Positions 10,935 through 22,902 of a DNA stretch of 64,000 nt are shown one piece after another. The DNA lies in the NCBI RefSeq assembly GCF_019320115.1, contig NC_089591.1, positions 58,342,078 to 58,406,077 of the forward strand. Reading direction: 5' to 3'. Origin of the DNA: Miscanthus floridulus (taxonomy: Eukaryota > Streptophyta > Magnoliopsida > Poales > Poaceae). The first letter of the stretch is position 1. Each line of letters starts with the position of its first letter. Under the pieces are notes generated by a model. It did no database searches and was not told where the DNA came from. It saw nothing but the letters and a program-made list of their open reading frames with translations. A program made the position numbers and the translations under genes.

Positions 10935-12915
10935 TGAAAGGTCCTAATGGCTAGAGGGGGGGTGAATAGCCTAATAAAAATTTCTACAACAATACTTAAC
11001 CAAATGGTTAGACAATTATGAGGCGAAGCGAGTGTTGCGCTAGCCTACTCTAAATGCAAGCCACCTACCACAATTCTAGTTTAGATAGTGTCAATTCACA
11101 CAAGAGCAATGACACTACCCTATGTTAGTGTGCTCTCAAAGGCTAACTAAAGAGCCACACTAACTAAGCATGCAAGCTCTCACAACTAGCTACACTAAAG
11201 AGCTTATCAACTAGTTTGCGGTAAAGTAAAGAGAGTGATCAAGAGGGTTATACCGCCATGTAGATGAATGAACCAATCAATCACAAAGATGAATAACAAT
11301 GATGACCAATCACCTCAGAATCAATGATGAACACAATGATTTTTTTACCGAGGTTCACTTGCTTGCCAGCAAGCTAGTCCTCGTTGTGGTGATTCACTCA
11401 CTTGGAGGTTCACGCGCTAATTGGCTTCACACGCCAAACCCTCAATAGGGTGCCGCACAACCAACACAAGATGAGGATCACACAAGCCACGAGCAATCCA
11501 CTAGAGTACCTTTTGGCGCTCCACCGGGGAAAGATCAAGAACCCCTCACAATCACCACGATCGGAGCCGGAGACAATCACCACCTCCGCTCGACGATCCT
11601 CACTGCTCCAAGCCGTCTAGGTGGCGGCAACCACGAAGAGTAACAAGCGAAATCCACAGCGAAACACGATCACTAAGTGCCTCTAGATGCAATCACTCAA
11701 GTAATGCACTTGGATCACTCCCAATCTCACTATGATGATGAATCAATGATGTAAATGAGTGGGAGGGCTTTGACTTAGCTCACAAGGTTGCTATATCAAT
11801 GAAAAATGGCCAAAGATATGAGCCACAGCCGGCCATGGGGCTATAAATAGAGCCCCAATCAAATAGAGCCGTTATACCCCTTCACTGGGCAAAACGCGCT
11901 CTGACCGGACGCTCCGGTCATACTGACCGGACGCTGGCCCTCAGCGTCCGGTCACCCGATGGACGCCATGTGTCATCGCCTTCAAACGCTGTTTGTCAAA
12001 TCCCAACGGTTATGACGCTGACCGGACGCAGCAGCTTCAACTGACCGGACACAGCAGCTTCAACTGACCGGACGCAGCACCTTCAACTGACCGAACGCTG
12101 AACCCCCAGCGTCCGGTCGTTTCCAGTAAGGTACCGACCTTGACCGGACGCGTCTGGTTAAAACTGACCAGACGCTGAAACCTCAGCGTCTGGTCGAGTA
12201 CAGTAAGGGTCGAAACCTTGTTTTCCTCGACCGGACGCGTCCGGTCCACCTCGACCGGACACAGCCAGCGTCCGGTGGTAAACCCTAGCCACTGTACCGA
12301 CAGTCAACGCGACCGGACACAGGCAGTCAGCATCCGGTGCTTCTGGATTCAGCGTCTGGTCACTGGACCGATGCTGGCATCAGCTTTGTTCACACTTCTA
12401 TCTTCTCCACCCTTGCTCCAATATGCCAACCATCAAGAATTTGCATCCGGCACAATAGAAAATAGGCATTTCATCTCAACCCTGTACACACCTTGTGCAC
12501 ATGTGTTAGCATATTTTCACAAATATTATCAAGGGTGTTAGCACTCCACTAGATCCTAAATGCATATGCAATGAGTTAGAGCATCTAGTGGCACTTTGAT
12601 AACCACATTCCAATACGAGTTTCACCCCTCTTAATAGTACGGCTATCAAACCTAAATGTGATCACACTCTCTAAGTGTCTTGATCACCAAAACAAAATAG
12701 CTCCTATGGTTTATACCTTTGCCTTGAGCTTTTTGTTTTTCTCTTTCTTCATTTCAAGTTTAAGCCCTTGATCATCGCCATGCCATCACCATTGTCATGC
12801 TATGATCTTCATTTGCTTCTCTACTTGAAGTGTGCTACCTATCTCATGATCACTTGATGAACTAGGTTAGCACTTAGGGTTTCATCAATTCACCAAAACC
12901 AAACTAGAGCTTTCA
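10935..12915 (+). mobile_element. Solo-LTR-like element C (best-preserved family member)
   Basis: A 1981-bp insertion with TGAAAG...CTTTCA ends and a perfect 5-bp target duplication AACAC (10930-10934 and 12916-12920). It sits inside copia gag, and the reading frame continues across the insertion site. The 11895-12360 section is packed with GACCGGACGC and GCGTCCGGTC motifs. A perfect 16-bp palindrome, ACCGGACGCGTCCGGT, lies at about 12230-12245. No coding capacity. Confidence 0.8.
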
Positions 12916-13428
12916 AACACACACATGGAAATTGCTCGAGTTCCTTAGCTAGTGTCTATATCTCATAAACATGTTCCACTACTGAATGATTATCAACAAT
13001 TTTATAGCCATACATGCTCAATGATGTACAACTCACTACCAGCATCAGAAACACTGAACTTTGCCCCAAGTGCATCCCATAATCCTTTGTCAGTTGTGTA
13101 TGTCAAGTACGAGTCCACATATTTTTTAGCAAGAGTGCTAATCATAGCGCCTCGAAACAAGTTATCGGCAACCTCGAACGCTTTCTCCTCATTAGGAGTA
13201 AACTGTTCGAGTTTTCCCTGTGCGGCATGATAGCAACTCATAGTTGTCAACCACAGGATCATCTTAGCACGCCATCTATTATATTTGACCCATCAAATGC
13301 ACTTGACTTCAACGTAGCAACAAAACCACTAACAGAAAATTGTCTAATATCAGTTTTTTGGATTATAAGGAATTTAGGCATTTTCATGTTTAATTTGATC
13401 CAGAAAAACCCTAGCAAATTTATGACCA
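12916..13428 (-). pseudogene. Ty1/copia gag fragment, 5' part
   Basis: Minus-strand copia gag: 'VSGFVATLKSSAFDGSN' near 13265-13325, then 'MILWLTTMSCYHAAQGK', 'EKAFEVADNLFRGA', 'KYVDSYLTYTT' and 'DALGAKFSVSDAGSELY', then 'YEIQTLAKELEQF' up to the insertion of element C. One frame change is visible near 13260. Its 5' side is bounded by solo-LTR D at 13434. Confidence 0.8.
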
Positions 13429-13433
13429 CAAAT

Positions 13434-15720
13434 TGAAAGTGCATCTAGCCCTTTAGTGGGTTTTGGATGATTGAATGACTACGTGATTAAAGGTCTAACC
13501 CGTTTGCTAAATGTGGACAGGTAATAGGTTATCTCATAGGTACTTAATAAAAGTCAAAATGATGTGTTGTTGTATAAACAATCTAGTTCAAGCATAAGAC
13601 AATAATACAAATGGAATTCATACAAAGGATCATTTATTGTGGGATTTCCATGTACTATATGAAAGCAAGCTTGTAAGAATTAATTAATGAGACATAAGGG
13701 ATTGCGTATGGAATGGTCTCATATTTGAAGCTTGCTTAATTGAAATGAAAAAGATAACAATACATGAATGGATGATTCAACACAAGATGTGACTTGATGG
13801 CTTGAGATGGTGAAGATAGCAAGGAAAGGCTTCGAGGTACTAAGCAAGGGTGAAGGGTAAGCGACGGCTTGGCGGCCAAAGAACCTAGCTAGGGTGAAGA
13901 AGGCAGTACTTACATTTAGTTGAGGTACTAATCAAGCTATGATGGTCATGTTAACGTGGAGGATCAAATCACTATTGGTGTGTTTGATGGAAGTGACTTG
14001 ATACATTTGGGATTATTCAAAATTGATGAATGAAATTAAGTCACGTGCTCAAGATGGCTATGCTTAAGTGAAAAGATCAATATCAACATGTTGGCACCCT
14101 CACTTGATGAAGATTGAAATGCACGGCTTCGGTTGAAAGAGATCAACTCAAAAGGTTTACATTCGTTATACTTTTAAATTTGAGTTAATAGGAATGCCGG
14201 GCTATTAAGAGGGATGTATCATGTTGATAGATAATGTTTCATAAGTGCTCAAGCCAACCCATGTGAGTTTTGAGTGTTTGAGAGACAAAAGAGCTAATCT
14301 GTTTTTGCTGGTCTGTATTGATACCGGACGTGTCCGGTATGTGCCCAGCCATGATAAAATTCTTATTGTTCTCGGGTTGGTTCATCGGGAGTTCCGATGT
14401 GGGTTGGAAGTTTCGACAGTAGGGAGTTCCGGCATAGGTCGGGAGTTCCGATGTTTCGCGCTTAACTGACTCAGAGGTTCACTGTCCTAGTCATACCGGA
14501 CGTGTTCGATTTTCATACCGGACGTGTCCGGTATGGACGACTAGAGGCCAACGACTAGTTTTCAAATGCCTTGAGGGTCGAGAGTTCCGACGTGAGTCAG
14601 GAGTTTCGACGGTCGGAAGTTCCAGCATGCGTCAGGAGTTCCGACACCTCACTAACTTCAACTCAGTTACCTAGTTTTCAAATATGCTGAGGGTCGGGAG
14701 TTCCGACGGTCGAGAGTTCCGACATTCATCGGGAGTTCCGATGCCTCATATTATCACTGTAACTTAGTTACCATTGGGGCAGTGTAAGTCATATCAGACG
14801 TGTCCGGTATGCATCCGGTATGGCAACGGCTAGTTTTTCCAAGGGGGCTATAAATACCCCCAAGCCTTCACTTTTGGAGGCCGCTGATTCTGCTAATACA
14901 CATACACGTTTTTGAGCCTTGCCAACTCTCCTAAACCCTCTCTTAGTGAGTGTGTGATTCAAATCGCAAAATCCATTTGTGGGTTAAGAGAGAATTTGAA
15001 AAAGAGAGCAAGCCACCATTTGAGCACTTGTGCATATTGTCTATTTCGTGATTCGCATTTGTTACTCTTAGACTCTTCGGTCCTAGACGGCTAGGCATCG
15101 CCGGAGAGCACCTGAGAGATTGTGGTTGCCTCAGAAAGTTTGTAACGGTCGATTTCGCCACCTCGGAATCAACTAGTGGAAGGAGGAAAATGAGTTGAAA
15201 AAGGCTCTGGCTAGAGTGACCTTCGTGGTAACCTCTAGGGCTGGCCTTCGCTGGGTCGCCCGCAGCCCCCTCAACGGAGAGTAGGACTCGAACGAGTCCG
15301 AACTTCGGTAAAACAAATATCGTGTCTTAGTTTGCATTTCATTTTATATTTGTATTGCTCCAGCTCTTGTGCAGGTTCTCTGTGTATATTATCATCTCTA
15401 GTAGGTGCCTGCAGTTTGGTTTGAAGATAGAAATCGAAAGGAGCAAGTTCAGGGCTAATCTGTAGAAATCGTGTATACCGGACACGTCCGGTATTAGAGC
15501 TCAGGGCTGAATATTATTTGATTTCTGTTCTAACTTTGTGTTGCAGAGTTGTAGCTTCTAGATATATTCTTTATACCTTGTTTACTCTGTGGCTAACTTA
15601 TGAGGGGTGATATTACTCTTAATTTGGAGTTTCCCTTTTCTAATTGTTTTCGCATTTAAAGGTGTTAATTTTCAAAAATGCCTATTCATCCTCCTCTAGG
15701 CGGCATCCTAGGTCCTTTCA
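13434..15720 (-). mobile_element. Solo-LTR-like element D (inverted family member)
   Basis: A 2287-bp insertion with TGAAAGTGCATCTAGC... and ...CCTAGGTCCTTTCA ends and a perfect 5-bp duplication CAAAT (13429-13433 and 15721-15725). Its right end read in reverse (TGAAAGGACCTAGG...) corresponds to the left end of element C, so it is inverted relative to A-C. The repeat content differs: TACCGGACGTGTCCGGTA palindromes (near 14320, 14515 and 15475) plus many GGGAGTTCCGA units (14385-14745). A TATA-like 'ggctataaatacccc' lies at about 14845-14860. Confidence 0.8.
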
Positions 15721-15725
15721 CAAAT

Positions 15726-16480
15726 ATGTGCATGTGTGATATATTACTACTAACAACAGTAGTAAAAACGTACGTGACAAACATGCTGATCATAGCAAAA
15801 AATCTACTGAATTGAACATATTCAGTAAGAGATGTATACCCTGTGGAGGGACCCATCCTCAAAGCACTAGTGGCTCCATGCGCACTAGTAGATATAGTGC
15901 GTTACTCGAAGTCGCAGACCACAGTCGATGTAGAAAGGTGTTCACAGTGCAGTCCCGCGTACGTTCACTGGGAAGAAGATGTAGCAGAGATGTCGCAAGT
16001 TCAAGAAGACCCGAGGAGAAGACGATGTAGATCAGCAGCGACTAGTCGCGTTGGACGCTACCCAAAAACCTGATCGCCCAACACACCCGAATAGGTGTCA
16101 CAGATGCGAGCGTGGTTCCAGAGGCCCGGTCTTCCAATCCACCGGGCGCTTAGAGGGTCAGAACGGGAAACAAGGGAGCAACTCAACAGACAAAAGTGGG
16201 TGTGGTATTCTGTATCTCCTGCACGCAGCTGAAAGGGAGCACAACTTTCTTATAGACACGAAAGATAAAAGACGAAAGGTAGAGAATGAACCTGGATTTC
16301 ACGAAGCACTTATCAATTACTAGTAACCACTGGTATGAATATGGGAGTTACTGATAACTATAACCATAACCATAACCATAACCATAACCATAACCATAAC
16401 CATAACCATAGGAGTTACTGTTAACTGAAGCCATAATCATAACAGTTACTAAGGCCATAACCATAACCATAACTGTTCGA
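15726..16480. other. Unresolved retroelement-like sequence
   Basis: Moderately GC-rich sequence with no convincing protein. From its position it could be the LTR or 5' leader of the minus-strand copia relic, but I found no primer-binding site or TG/CA ends to prove this. Several 60-90 residue frames here have no recognisable similarity. Confidence 0.35.
16361..16410. repeat. (TAACCA)n microsatellite
   Basis: About 8.3 uninterrupted copies of the hexamer TAACCA, with shorter relics at 16452-16473. The unit is not the plant telomere repeat (TTTAGGG/CCCTAAA). Confidence 0.9.
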
Positions 16481-17075
16481 CCTTAGAATTTATTTATTTA
16501 GTTAAATAAAATATGGGCACAAAATCGTTAAACGGTAAAAGTAATAACACATAAAAAAACTCTAGTCATCACGTGTTGTTCGTTTTTATCCGTCTTTTTT
16601 ATGGTTTTTTTTAGAATTGGACGTCTGAGATATTCATGACTGAAGTAGCAAACATTGTCTAAATTCATACTAAACCGTCATCACTAGAGCAACTTTGAGA
16701 GATTCTTTATTTCATTCCTAATTTATAGAAATAGAGATTTTCTTAATTGGATATTTAAATATAGACATCATTTATTTTGGATCCCTCTATTTTGAATTTC
16801 TTCCTACCAAAGATGGAGGGCGACGATGGATCTTTAAATTACGCATAAGATATAAAAAAATTAGAGGATAAAAAATATAGAGAAAGATTTTACTCAAATG
16901 ACTTTCTATAGGGGCTATAGGGGCTAGAGGCTAGATAGCCCCTAGAAACCGGGTGCTCCTAAGTCCTAACACGCCTGGCTGGTGCCTACCCTTATAAATC
17001 CTAGCCAGAGTGACACCGCGGAGATTCGAACTTGGTTGCGCTGGTGCTGCTGACAACCCAAGCCCTCCGCCCCTC
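16481..17075. other. AT-rich sequence without genes
   Basis: No reading frame or bounded element could be supported. A 'gagcaactttgagag' start near 16688 resembles MITE ends, but no partner end was found. Confidence 0.35.
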
Positions 17076-17223
17076 CCCTTTGAGTGCTTGTTTGCTTTGG
17101 TTGTAATTACCGTCATTAGCATCAAACGAGCATCTGGTCTGGGCCTGGTCCCTTTGAGTGCTTGTTTGCTTTGGTTGTAATTACCGTCATTAGCATCAAA
17201 CGAGCATCTGGTCTGGGCCTGGT
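17076..17223. repeat. Perfect 74-bp tandem duplication
   Basis: Two apparently identical 74-bp units, 17076-17149 and 17150-17223, each from CCCTTTGAGTGCTTG to GGGCCTGGT. No differences were seen by eye. Confidence 0.9.
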
Positions 17224-17546
17224 GGAGGTCCACTTTTGTTCGTTCCAGCTTTATCATCGATGGTAGCTTGCTCGGCTTGAGCCGAAACGATCCTATATGA
17301 TCGTGGATCAGTATGAGAAAAAAATACTATTCTGATTAAAAATTTACGAACATACTGTGCTGTGTAGGTAGCTACAACCAGAAGCCAGCGATAGCTACAA
17401 GCAGCACCAGAGCATGGCCGTTTTTTTCGAAGCAACTGGATGGCCTGCGAACAGCTGTGCTTTACAGCCGTAGCCAGCCAATGACCAAAGGCACACGGCG
17501 GACTCTTTCTTTCTCGGGGGAATTCGAGATCGTAATGCTCTGTGAT

Positions 17547-18062
17547 CTTCAGCGTTACTGTTCTAATTTTTTCGTGTCCTCCATGCCACTTTCGTCGGTT
17601 TGAACTCTAACGTCGTCAAACTGCAGGTGTGAAAAGATGAAAATACCCTTAAGTCTAAATATGTCATTAAATTTTTTTGAGCATCTTAACGACTTCAAAT
17701 GAAAAAACTTAAAACTAGAAAGTTGTAGATCTCGTCGAGATCTATAATTTTCATATAAAAATTATTTTCATTTAATTTCACAAAAAAATAATATAATTTT
17801 TCTAAGATATATTAATCATATTAAATCATTTTTTTTCGGAATTAAATGGAAATAATTTTTATATAAAAATTATAGATCTCAACAAGATCTACAACTTTCT
17901 AGTTTTTTTTTATTTAAAGTCGTTAAGATGCTCAAAAAAAATTAATGACATATTTAGACTTAAGGTATTTTCGTCTTTTCACATATGCAGTTTGACGGCG
18001 TTAGAGCTCAAACTGATGGAAGTGGCATGGATGGCACGAAAAAGTTAAAGCAGTCGCTGAAA
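17547..18062. mobile_element. Foldback (long inverted repeat) MITE
   Basis: A near-continuous inverted repeat with arms of about 250 bp around a short AT-rich centre near 17815. Matching blocks include 'tccatgccactt' near 17580 against 'aagtggcatgga' near 18020; 'gtctaaatatgtcatta' against its complement near 17942-17962; and 'agttgtagatct' against 'agatctacaact'. Outer limits are approximate and no target duplication was established. It lies about 120-180 bp upstream of the putative leader exon of the NLR pseudogene. Confidence 0.7.
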
Positions 18063-18179
18063 ACCACTGAACATGAAAAAGTTGAAACAGTGGTGCTGAA
18101 GGCCGCTAAGCTTTTTTAAAGACAGACATGAAATTGACATCTTTTATAATGGCATAGGAATTCTCTCTTCTTTCTTTAC

Positions 18180-18359
18180 CCACGCCCCACGGGCCGCGGC
18201 CAGAGCCATAGCTAGGAAGGCGAGGCGAGGACCATCTCGCTCCCTTGCGCGTTTGGGGCGGCGCGAGAGCTGAGTTGACAGAGTTGAGGCCGCCGAAGCT
18301 CCGATCCGAGCGAGCAAGGAAATCGGGATCTGTCAGAATCTTCGTCAGCCCTTGCAGTG
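18180..18359 (+). other. Putative 5' leader exon of the NLR pseudogene
   Basis: A GC-rich block ends at CCTTGCAGTG followed by a consensus donor GTAAGC (18360). A roughly 1.07-kb AT-rich intron then reaches a plausible acceptor, CCATCCAG, just before the ATG at 19447. Leader introns are common in grass NLR genes. The intron contains decayed repeats, with many 'ttcggtt' stretches at about 18600-18750 and 19030-19160. The assignment is inferred from composition and splice signals only. Confidence 0.45.
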
Positions 18360-19446
18360 GTAAGCCCCAATTAATCCCTTCATCGTCTCATCTAGTAGTA
18401 CCTTGTGGTCGGGCAAAGCAAATGACTTTGTTGCTGCAAACTTATATTACCATAAGTAGTATATATTTTAGCATAGCAGCATCAGAACGGGCCAGTGGAG
18501 GAAAGCCAATCTTCTCCGTCGGGGACAGATTCTTACCAGACTGTATAAGCCGACCAGCCTCACTGTCTTCACATGAACAAAGAAAACAATAATAGGCGAT
18601 TTGGTTTTGGTTCAGTTCCTTGGTTAACGAAAAAATTCGTTTCTTAGAAAATGAGATCCGACCGGTTCCAAAAAAAAATTTAGGCAAGCATTTCGGTTTT
18701 TTGGTTATTTTGGTTTGTTCCAGTTCTAACCGAACTAACTGAATTTTTTTTTCGGTAGAGGTTAAGCCAAAAAATATAGGTTCTAAAGCAACCCTGTTCA
18801 CTGAACTTATCAGCCTGGCTTATCAGTTACTGGTGCAGTAGTTTTCCCTCACACCAAATTAGCGAATAGTACTTTTCAACCCGGCTTTTCAGCGAAGCGA
18901 AATAATAATTGATAAATGAACAATACCAATATAGTAACACAGATACATAGCAATTCAACATGAGACATCACACAGGCTAAAGATAGTCTTACATAATTCA
19001 AGTAAGTGAAGTACAGTTCATGTATTTCGATCCTTTCGGTTAATTTGGTTATCTGAAGTTTCCTCGATTATTTCGGTTCCTTGCTATTTAGAACTAAGGA
19101 ACCAATTTTTCAGTTCTGGTTCTTTCGTTTCAGTTTGTCAGTTTCGGTTAATTATGCCCACCCCCCAACTGCCCCAAGCGATTAGTATCTCCGATTAGTT
19201 GCACCGTGCTATTTTAGCAAGTGACCCCTTCAGTTTTGCCTTGCAAATTAAACAAATGGCATAATTAAGCCGCTGGCAGCAGTTGGGGTGCATATGACAT
19301 CTCCAAACCTCTGTCTTAATTACTTTCCTTCATGCAAGTCCCTGCCTTGTACTCATATGTAAGATTGAGCTACAAGTTTCACGTATTCAACTCCAAATGA
19401 CGGATAACATTGACTTCTCTAATGCTAAACTCAATGCCCATCCAGC

Positions 19447-22400
19447 ATGAGCCTATCCAAGGCTATTGGAATCCTTAGTGGCATCAATGAGTTTGGTAAC
19501 TTGTTCCAGTTGGTCACATCTGCTGTCTCATACATGTGTTCCAAGTGGAATGGATCACAGGAGAAACAACAACTTAAACAAGATGATCTACTGCAGTTGC
19601 AAAGTGACCTTCAACGCCTTCCTGATACTCTACCGGCAATGTACAACCTCATTGATCGAGCGGAGTGGAGGATCCATGTACCCTCTGTGGCACAGCTCCT
19701 TCCAAAACTCAAGGATGCTGTATATGATGCGGAGGACCTTCTGGATGAGTTCAGATGGTATAAGCTCAAGCTGGAAACTGAGGGCAACAACGATGCATCC
19801 CAGATGTCTCCTTTCATTGACTTCTTTCACAGTGTCACCCATGGAAGCTTCAACAAAGTGACTGATATACAGACCAGGTTAAGTCATCTTTCTGCCCAGC
19901 TTGAGAAGATGGGCATGCATGAGGCAACTCCACGGTTTGACAAATCGGTCAGGCCACCGACCACATCTCTCCGCACTGAGCCAAACATACTTGGTCGAGA
20001 CAAGGAACTGGAGGAGGTGATGAGATTGCTTGGTGTACCAGCACCAGACCATGGTAGCAGTAGCAGGTGCAGGTCTACTTCCAAACGGAAGAGAACTGCT
20101 TCTAGTGCAGCCGATAGTACTGAACCAATAAGGATACCATCAGTTCCTGTTTTGCCAATAGTTGGAATCGGGGGTGTTGGAAAAACTACTTTAGCCCAAG
20201 AGATCACTACACTTCCAAGTGTTAAATCCCACTTTGACAATATCATTTGGATTTGTGTCTCGGATGACTTCGATGAGGAGAGGTTTACTAAAGTTCTCAT
20301 AAAATCTCTATCTAGAAAAGAGGCAACAGCCAATAATTTAGACGATCTTCAACAAGTGCTTGCTGAAGAAGCTGGAAAAAAAGGTTCTTGCTCATCCTTG
20401 ATGACATTTGGCGTGCTGCCTTGAATGATGGGCAGCGTTGGAGGAAATTTTGTGCACCTCTCACAAAAGTACTTAAGGGAAGTATGTTGTTGGTGACCAC
20501 TAGGTTTGCAGAGGTTGCTGATATAGTGGGCACAATGGAGTCCTTTGTATTGGAAGGCTTGAAAGAAGATGTATTTTGGGATTTTTTCAAACTATGTGTG
20601 TTTGGGTCTGATGATTCTCACATTGATCCACAGTTAGAGCAGATTGGTAAGAGCATACTTGTAAAGCTCAAGGGTACTCCTTTAGCTGCCAAAACTATTG
20701 GAAGGCTTTTACGAAAGAGCCTTACCTCTGCACATTGGAATGATATACTAAACAACGAACTGTGGCAAATTGAACAGAAGGAAACTGACATTTGCCAGCT
20801 CTTCGGTTGAGCTACATGTATTGACCTTTCCATTTGAAGAGATGCTTCTCATTTTGTGCTGTATACCCCAAAGACTACAATTTTAAGAAGGCTATTCTAG
20901 CTGAAATTTGGGTGGCAGAAGGATTTGTGGATCCTCAACGTAGCATTCCACTTCAACATATCGGTGAGCAGTACTTTGAAGACCTTGTAAATTTGTCCTT
21001 CCATAAACTCCGTGGTAAATATGTAATACATGACTTGATGCATGACATGGCACTTCTAGTGTCCAAGGACGAGTGCTTCATTCTAAAGAATACAAGTCGG
21101 ATCGAAAAAGTTCCTCCAAACGTTCGCCATCTGTCGATACTATCAAGCAGTGGTGTCAAGTGTTCTGACTTAATGAGCCTAGGCAAGCACACAAAGCTGC
21201 GCACCCTGCTTTGCAGCAAGTATTTCAGGAGTCAGACTTCTTTTCTGATGGATCGCTGGTTTGATGAACTTGGGTGCGTGCGTGTTTTATTTTGTGCCTT
21301 CGAAATGAAACAATTACCAGAGAGGATAGGCAGTCTGAAACATCTCCGGTACCTTGGAATCTCCAGAAATTGCCATTTCAACGAAGTTCCTTCATCATTC
21401 TGGAGCCTCTGTTACTTGCAGATTTTGTATGCGCCAGGAAATGCACATTTGAAAGATTGCACATAAGTGCCAGTAAGCTGATCAATCTGCAAAAGTTTGA
21501 ATCACGTATTCTTGAAATGAAAGTTGATGCTACGAAGTTGGTAGAGCAAATTGGGTTCATAAACAATTTTCCAGATATAAAAGATTTGGTTATATATAAT
21601 CTAGGCGCGATAAGCAAGAATCATGCAGCAAAGGTGGAACTTAGGAAGAGAAAAGATCTTAATAGTTTGACTCTGAGTTGGTTTTTGTTCAGATCTCCAG
21701 AACACAATGAGATAGAAGTGCTTGAAGCCCTACGACCTCCAACCAGTGTGAAATCTGTGCACATCGAGGGTTATCCAGGTGAATATCTTCCAAGTTGGTT
21801 TCCTCTTCCAAGCTGGTTTCCTGGTTCTGATCGTGCCATGCCAGTTTCTGGTACAATTTTGTCATCATTAACAGAACTGAGGATTGAAGGGTGTCAGAAC
21901 CTAAGTGATTGCAGATTCGAACAAGTTCTACAACCAACTTATGTACCTGCCATCAGAAAAATAGAGATTGCGCATTGCAGAAATGTAAAATCAGTACGAA
22001 TTGAACAATTTCTACAACCAACTCCCCTTGAAGAACTGAAGGTGTACAATTGTCCAAGCATCACACATCTGTTGGCGCGAAAACTCAAACTGAAATATTC
22101 TGGCAACCTCGGAGACAGCATCGATTGCAGTTCCCTCACCATCTTGCATCTATCGTGTGACGATGTGGCATCCATTGACCTACAAAAGTGGAGCCTTCCA
22201 GTGCTACAGGAGCTCAAGGTCAGTAACTGTCCATGTCTGATATCTATTAGAGACTCTGAACAAGTGCAGGTACCCACTGACCTTTCCCTTGGCTGGACCA
22301 GACGCAGCACTGCAAAACTCCCGTTCCTCACTCACCTAACCATCCAATGCTGCTACAAGCTGGAAACTCTTGATGTCCTCCTAACACATGAATATCTCCC

Positions 22401-22593
22401 TGCCATCAAGGAACTGGCCATTTCGTCTTGTCCACGTCTCAACTGGCAAAGTGGAATGATGTTGCCATCCTCCATTCAAAAGCTCAAGTTATTGGGATTG
22501 TGGGAATATCTCTCGCAGCTGCCAGGGGAACCTCACATCCCTACTAGAACTAAGTGGCTGACTGTTATTATCTCCGATCCATCACTCAATTGA
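19447..22593 (+). pseudogene. CC-NBS-LRR (NLR) disease-resistance pseudogene
   Basis: The N-terminal 310 residues are in frame: a coiled-coil domain with an EDVID-type motif (DAEDLLDEF at 94-102), a basic SKRKR stretch near 212, and the P-loop GIGGVGKTT at 240-248. At a run of seven A (20376-20382) the frame is lost. The continuation one frame over holds kinase-2 (LILDDIW), RNBS-B (LLVTTR) and a GLPL-like 'GTPLAAKTIGRLL'. A second shift near 20790 and an in-frame TGA at 20822-20824 precede the RNBS-D block 'KRCFSFCAVYPKD'. The MHD motif reads IHD. A third shift near 21440-21470 leads to the LRR region, ending at 22593. An intact cytoplasmic immune receptor of this class would have about 1000 residues. 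Three frameshifts and one stop make it a pseudogene, unless single-base assembly errors are responsible. Confidence 0.85.
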
Positions 22594-22902
22594 TCTAGTT
22601 TCTTCCAAGTCAAACTAGTTGTCTTATACTGTATATGTTTGATCAAGTTTATAGAACAGGAGTATTATTTACATTTACTATGACACCAAATAAGTTTGCT
22701 GGAAGTAAATTCCATAGCTACACTGTGGTTTAATATAAAAACAAAATGAAGAGGGAGATTAATTCCCTTGTTTCTGCATAATATAATGCTAATGTAACCA
22801 CCACCAACCCTGCATGCATATATATCATCGTCGTTGTTGTGTCTCATTCCACTGCATAGCATCTGCATCCTGCATCTCAGATCAGATTCTCATCATACGT
22901 AC

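Noticed and set aside
16361..16410. Telomere-like (TAACCA)n tract
   Set aside because: Unit and length differ from the plant telomere heptamer CCCTAAA. It is a simple microsatellite.
20376..21470. Introns explaining the frame changes of the NLR
   Set aside because: Conserved motifs continue directly in another frame with no missing or extra block and no suitable GT-AG pair, so single-base indels explain the data better.
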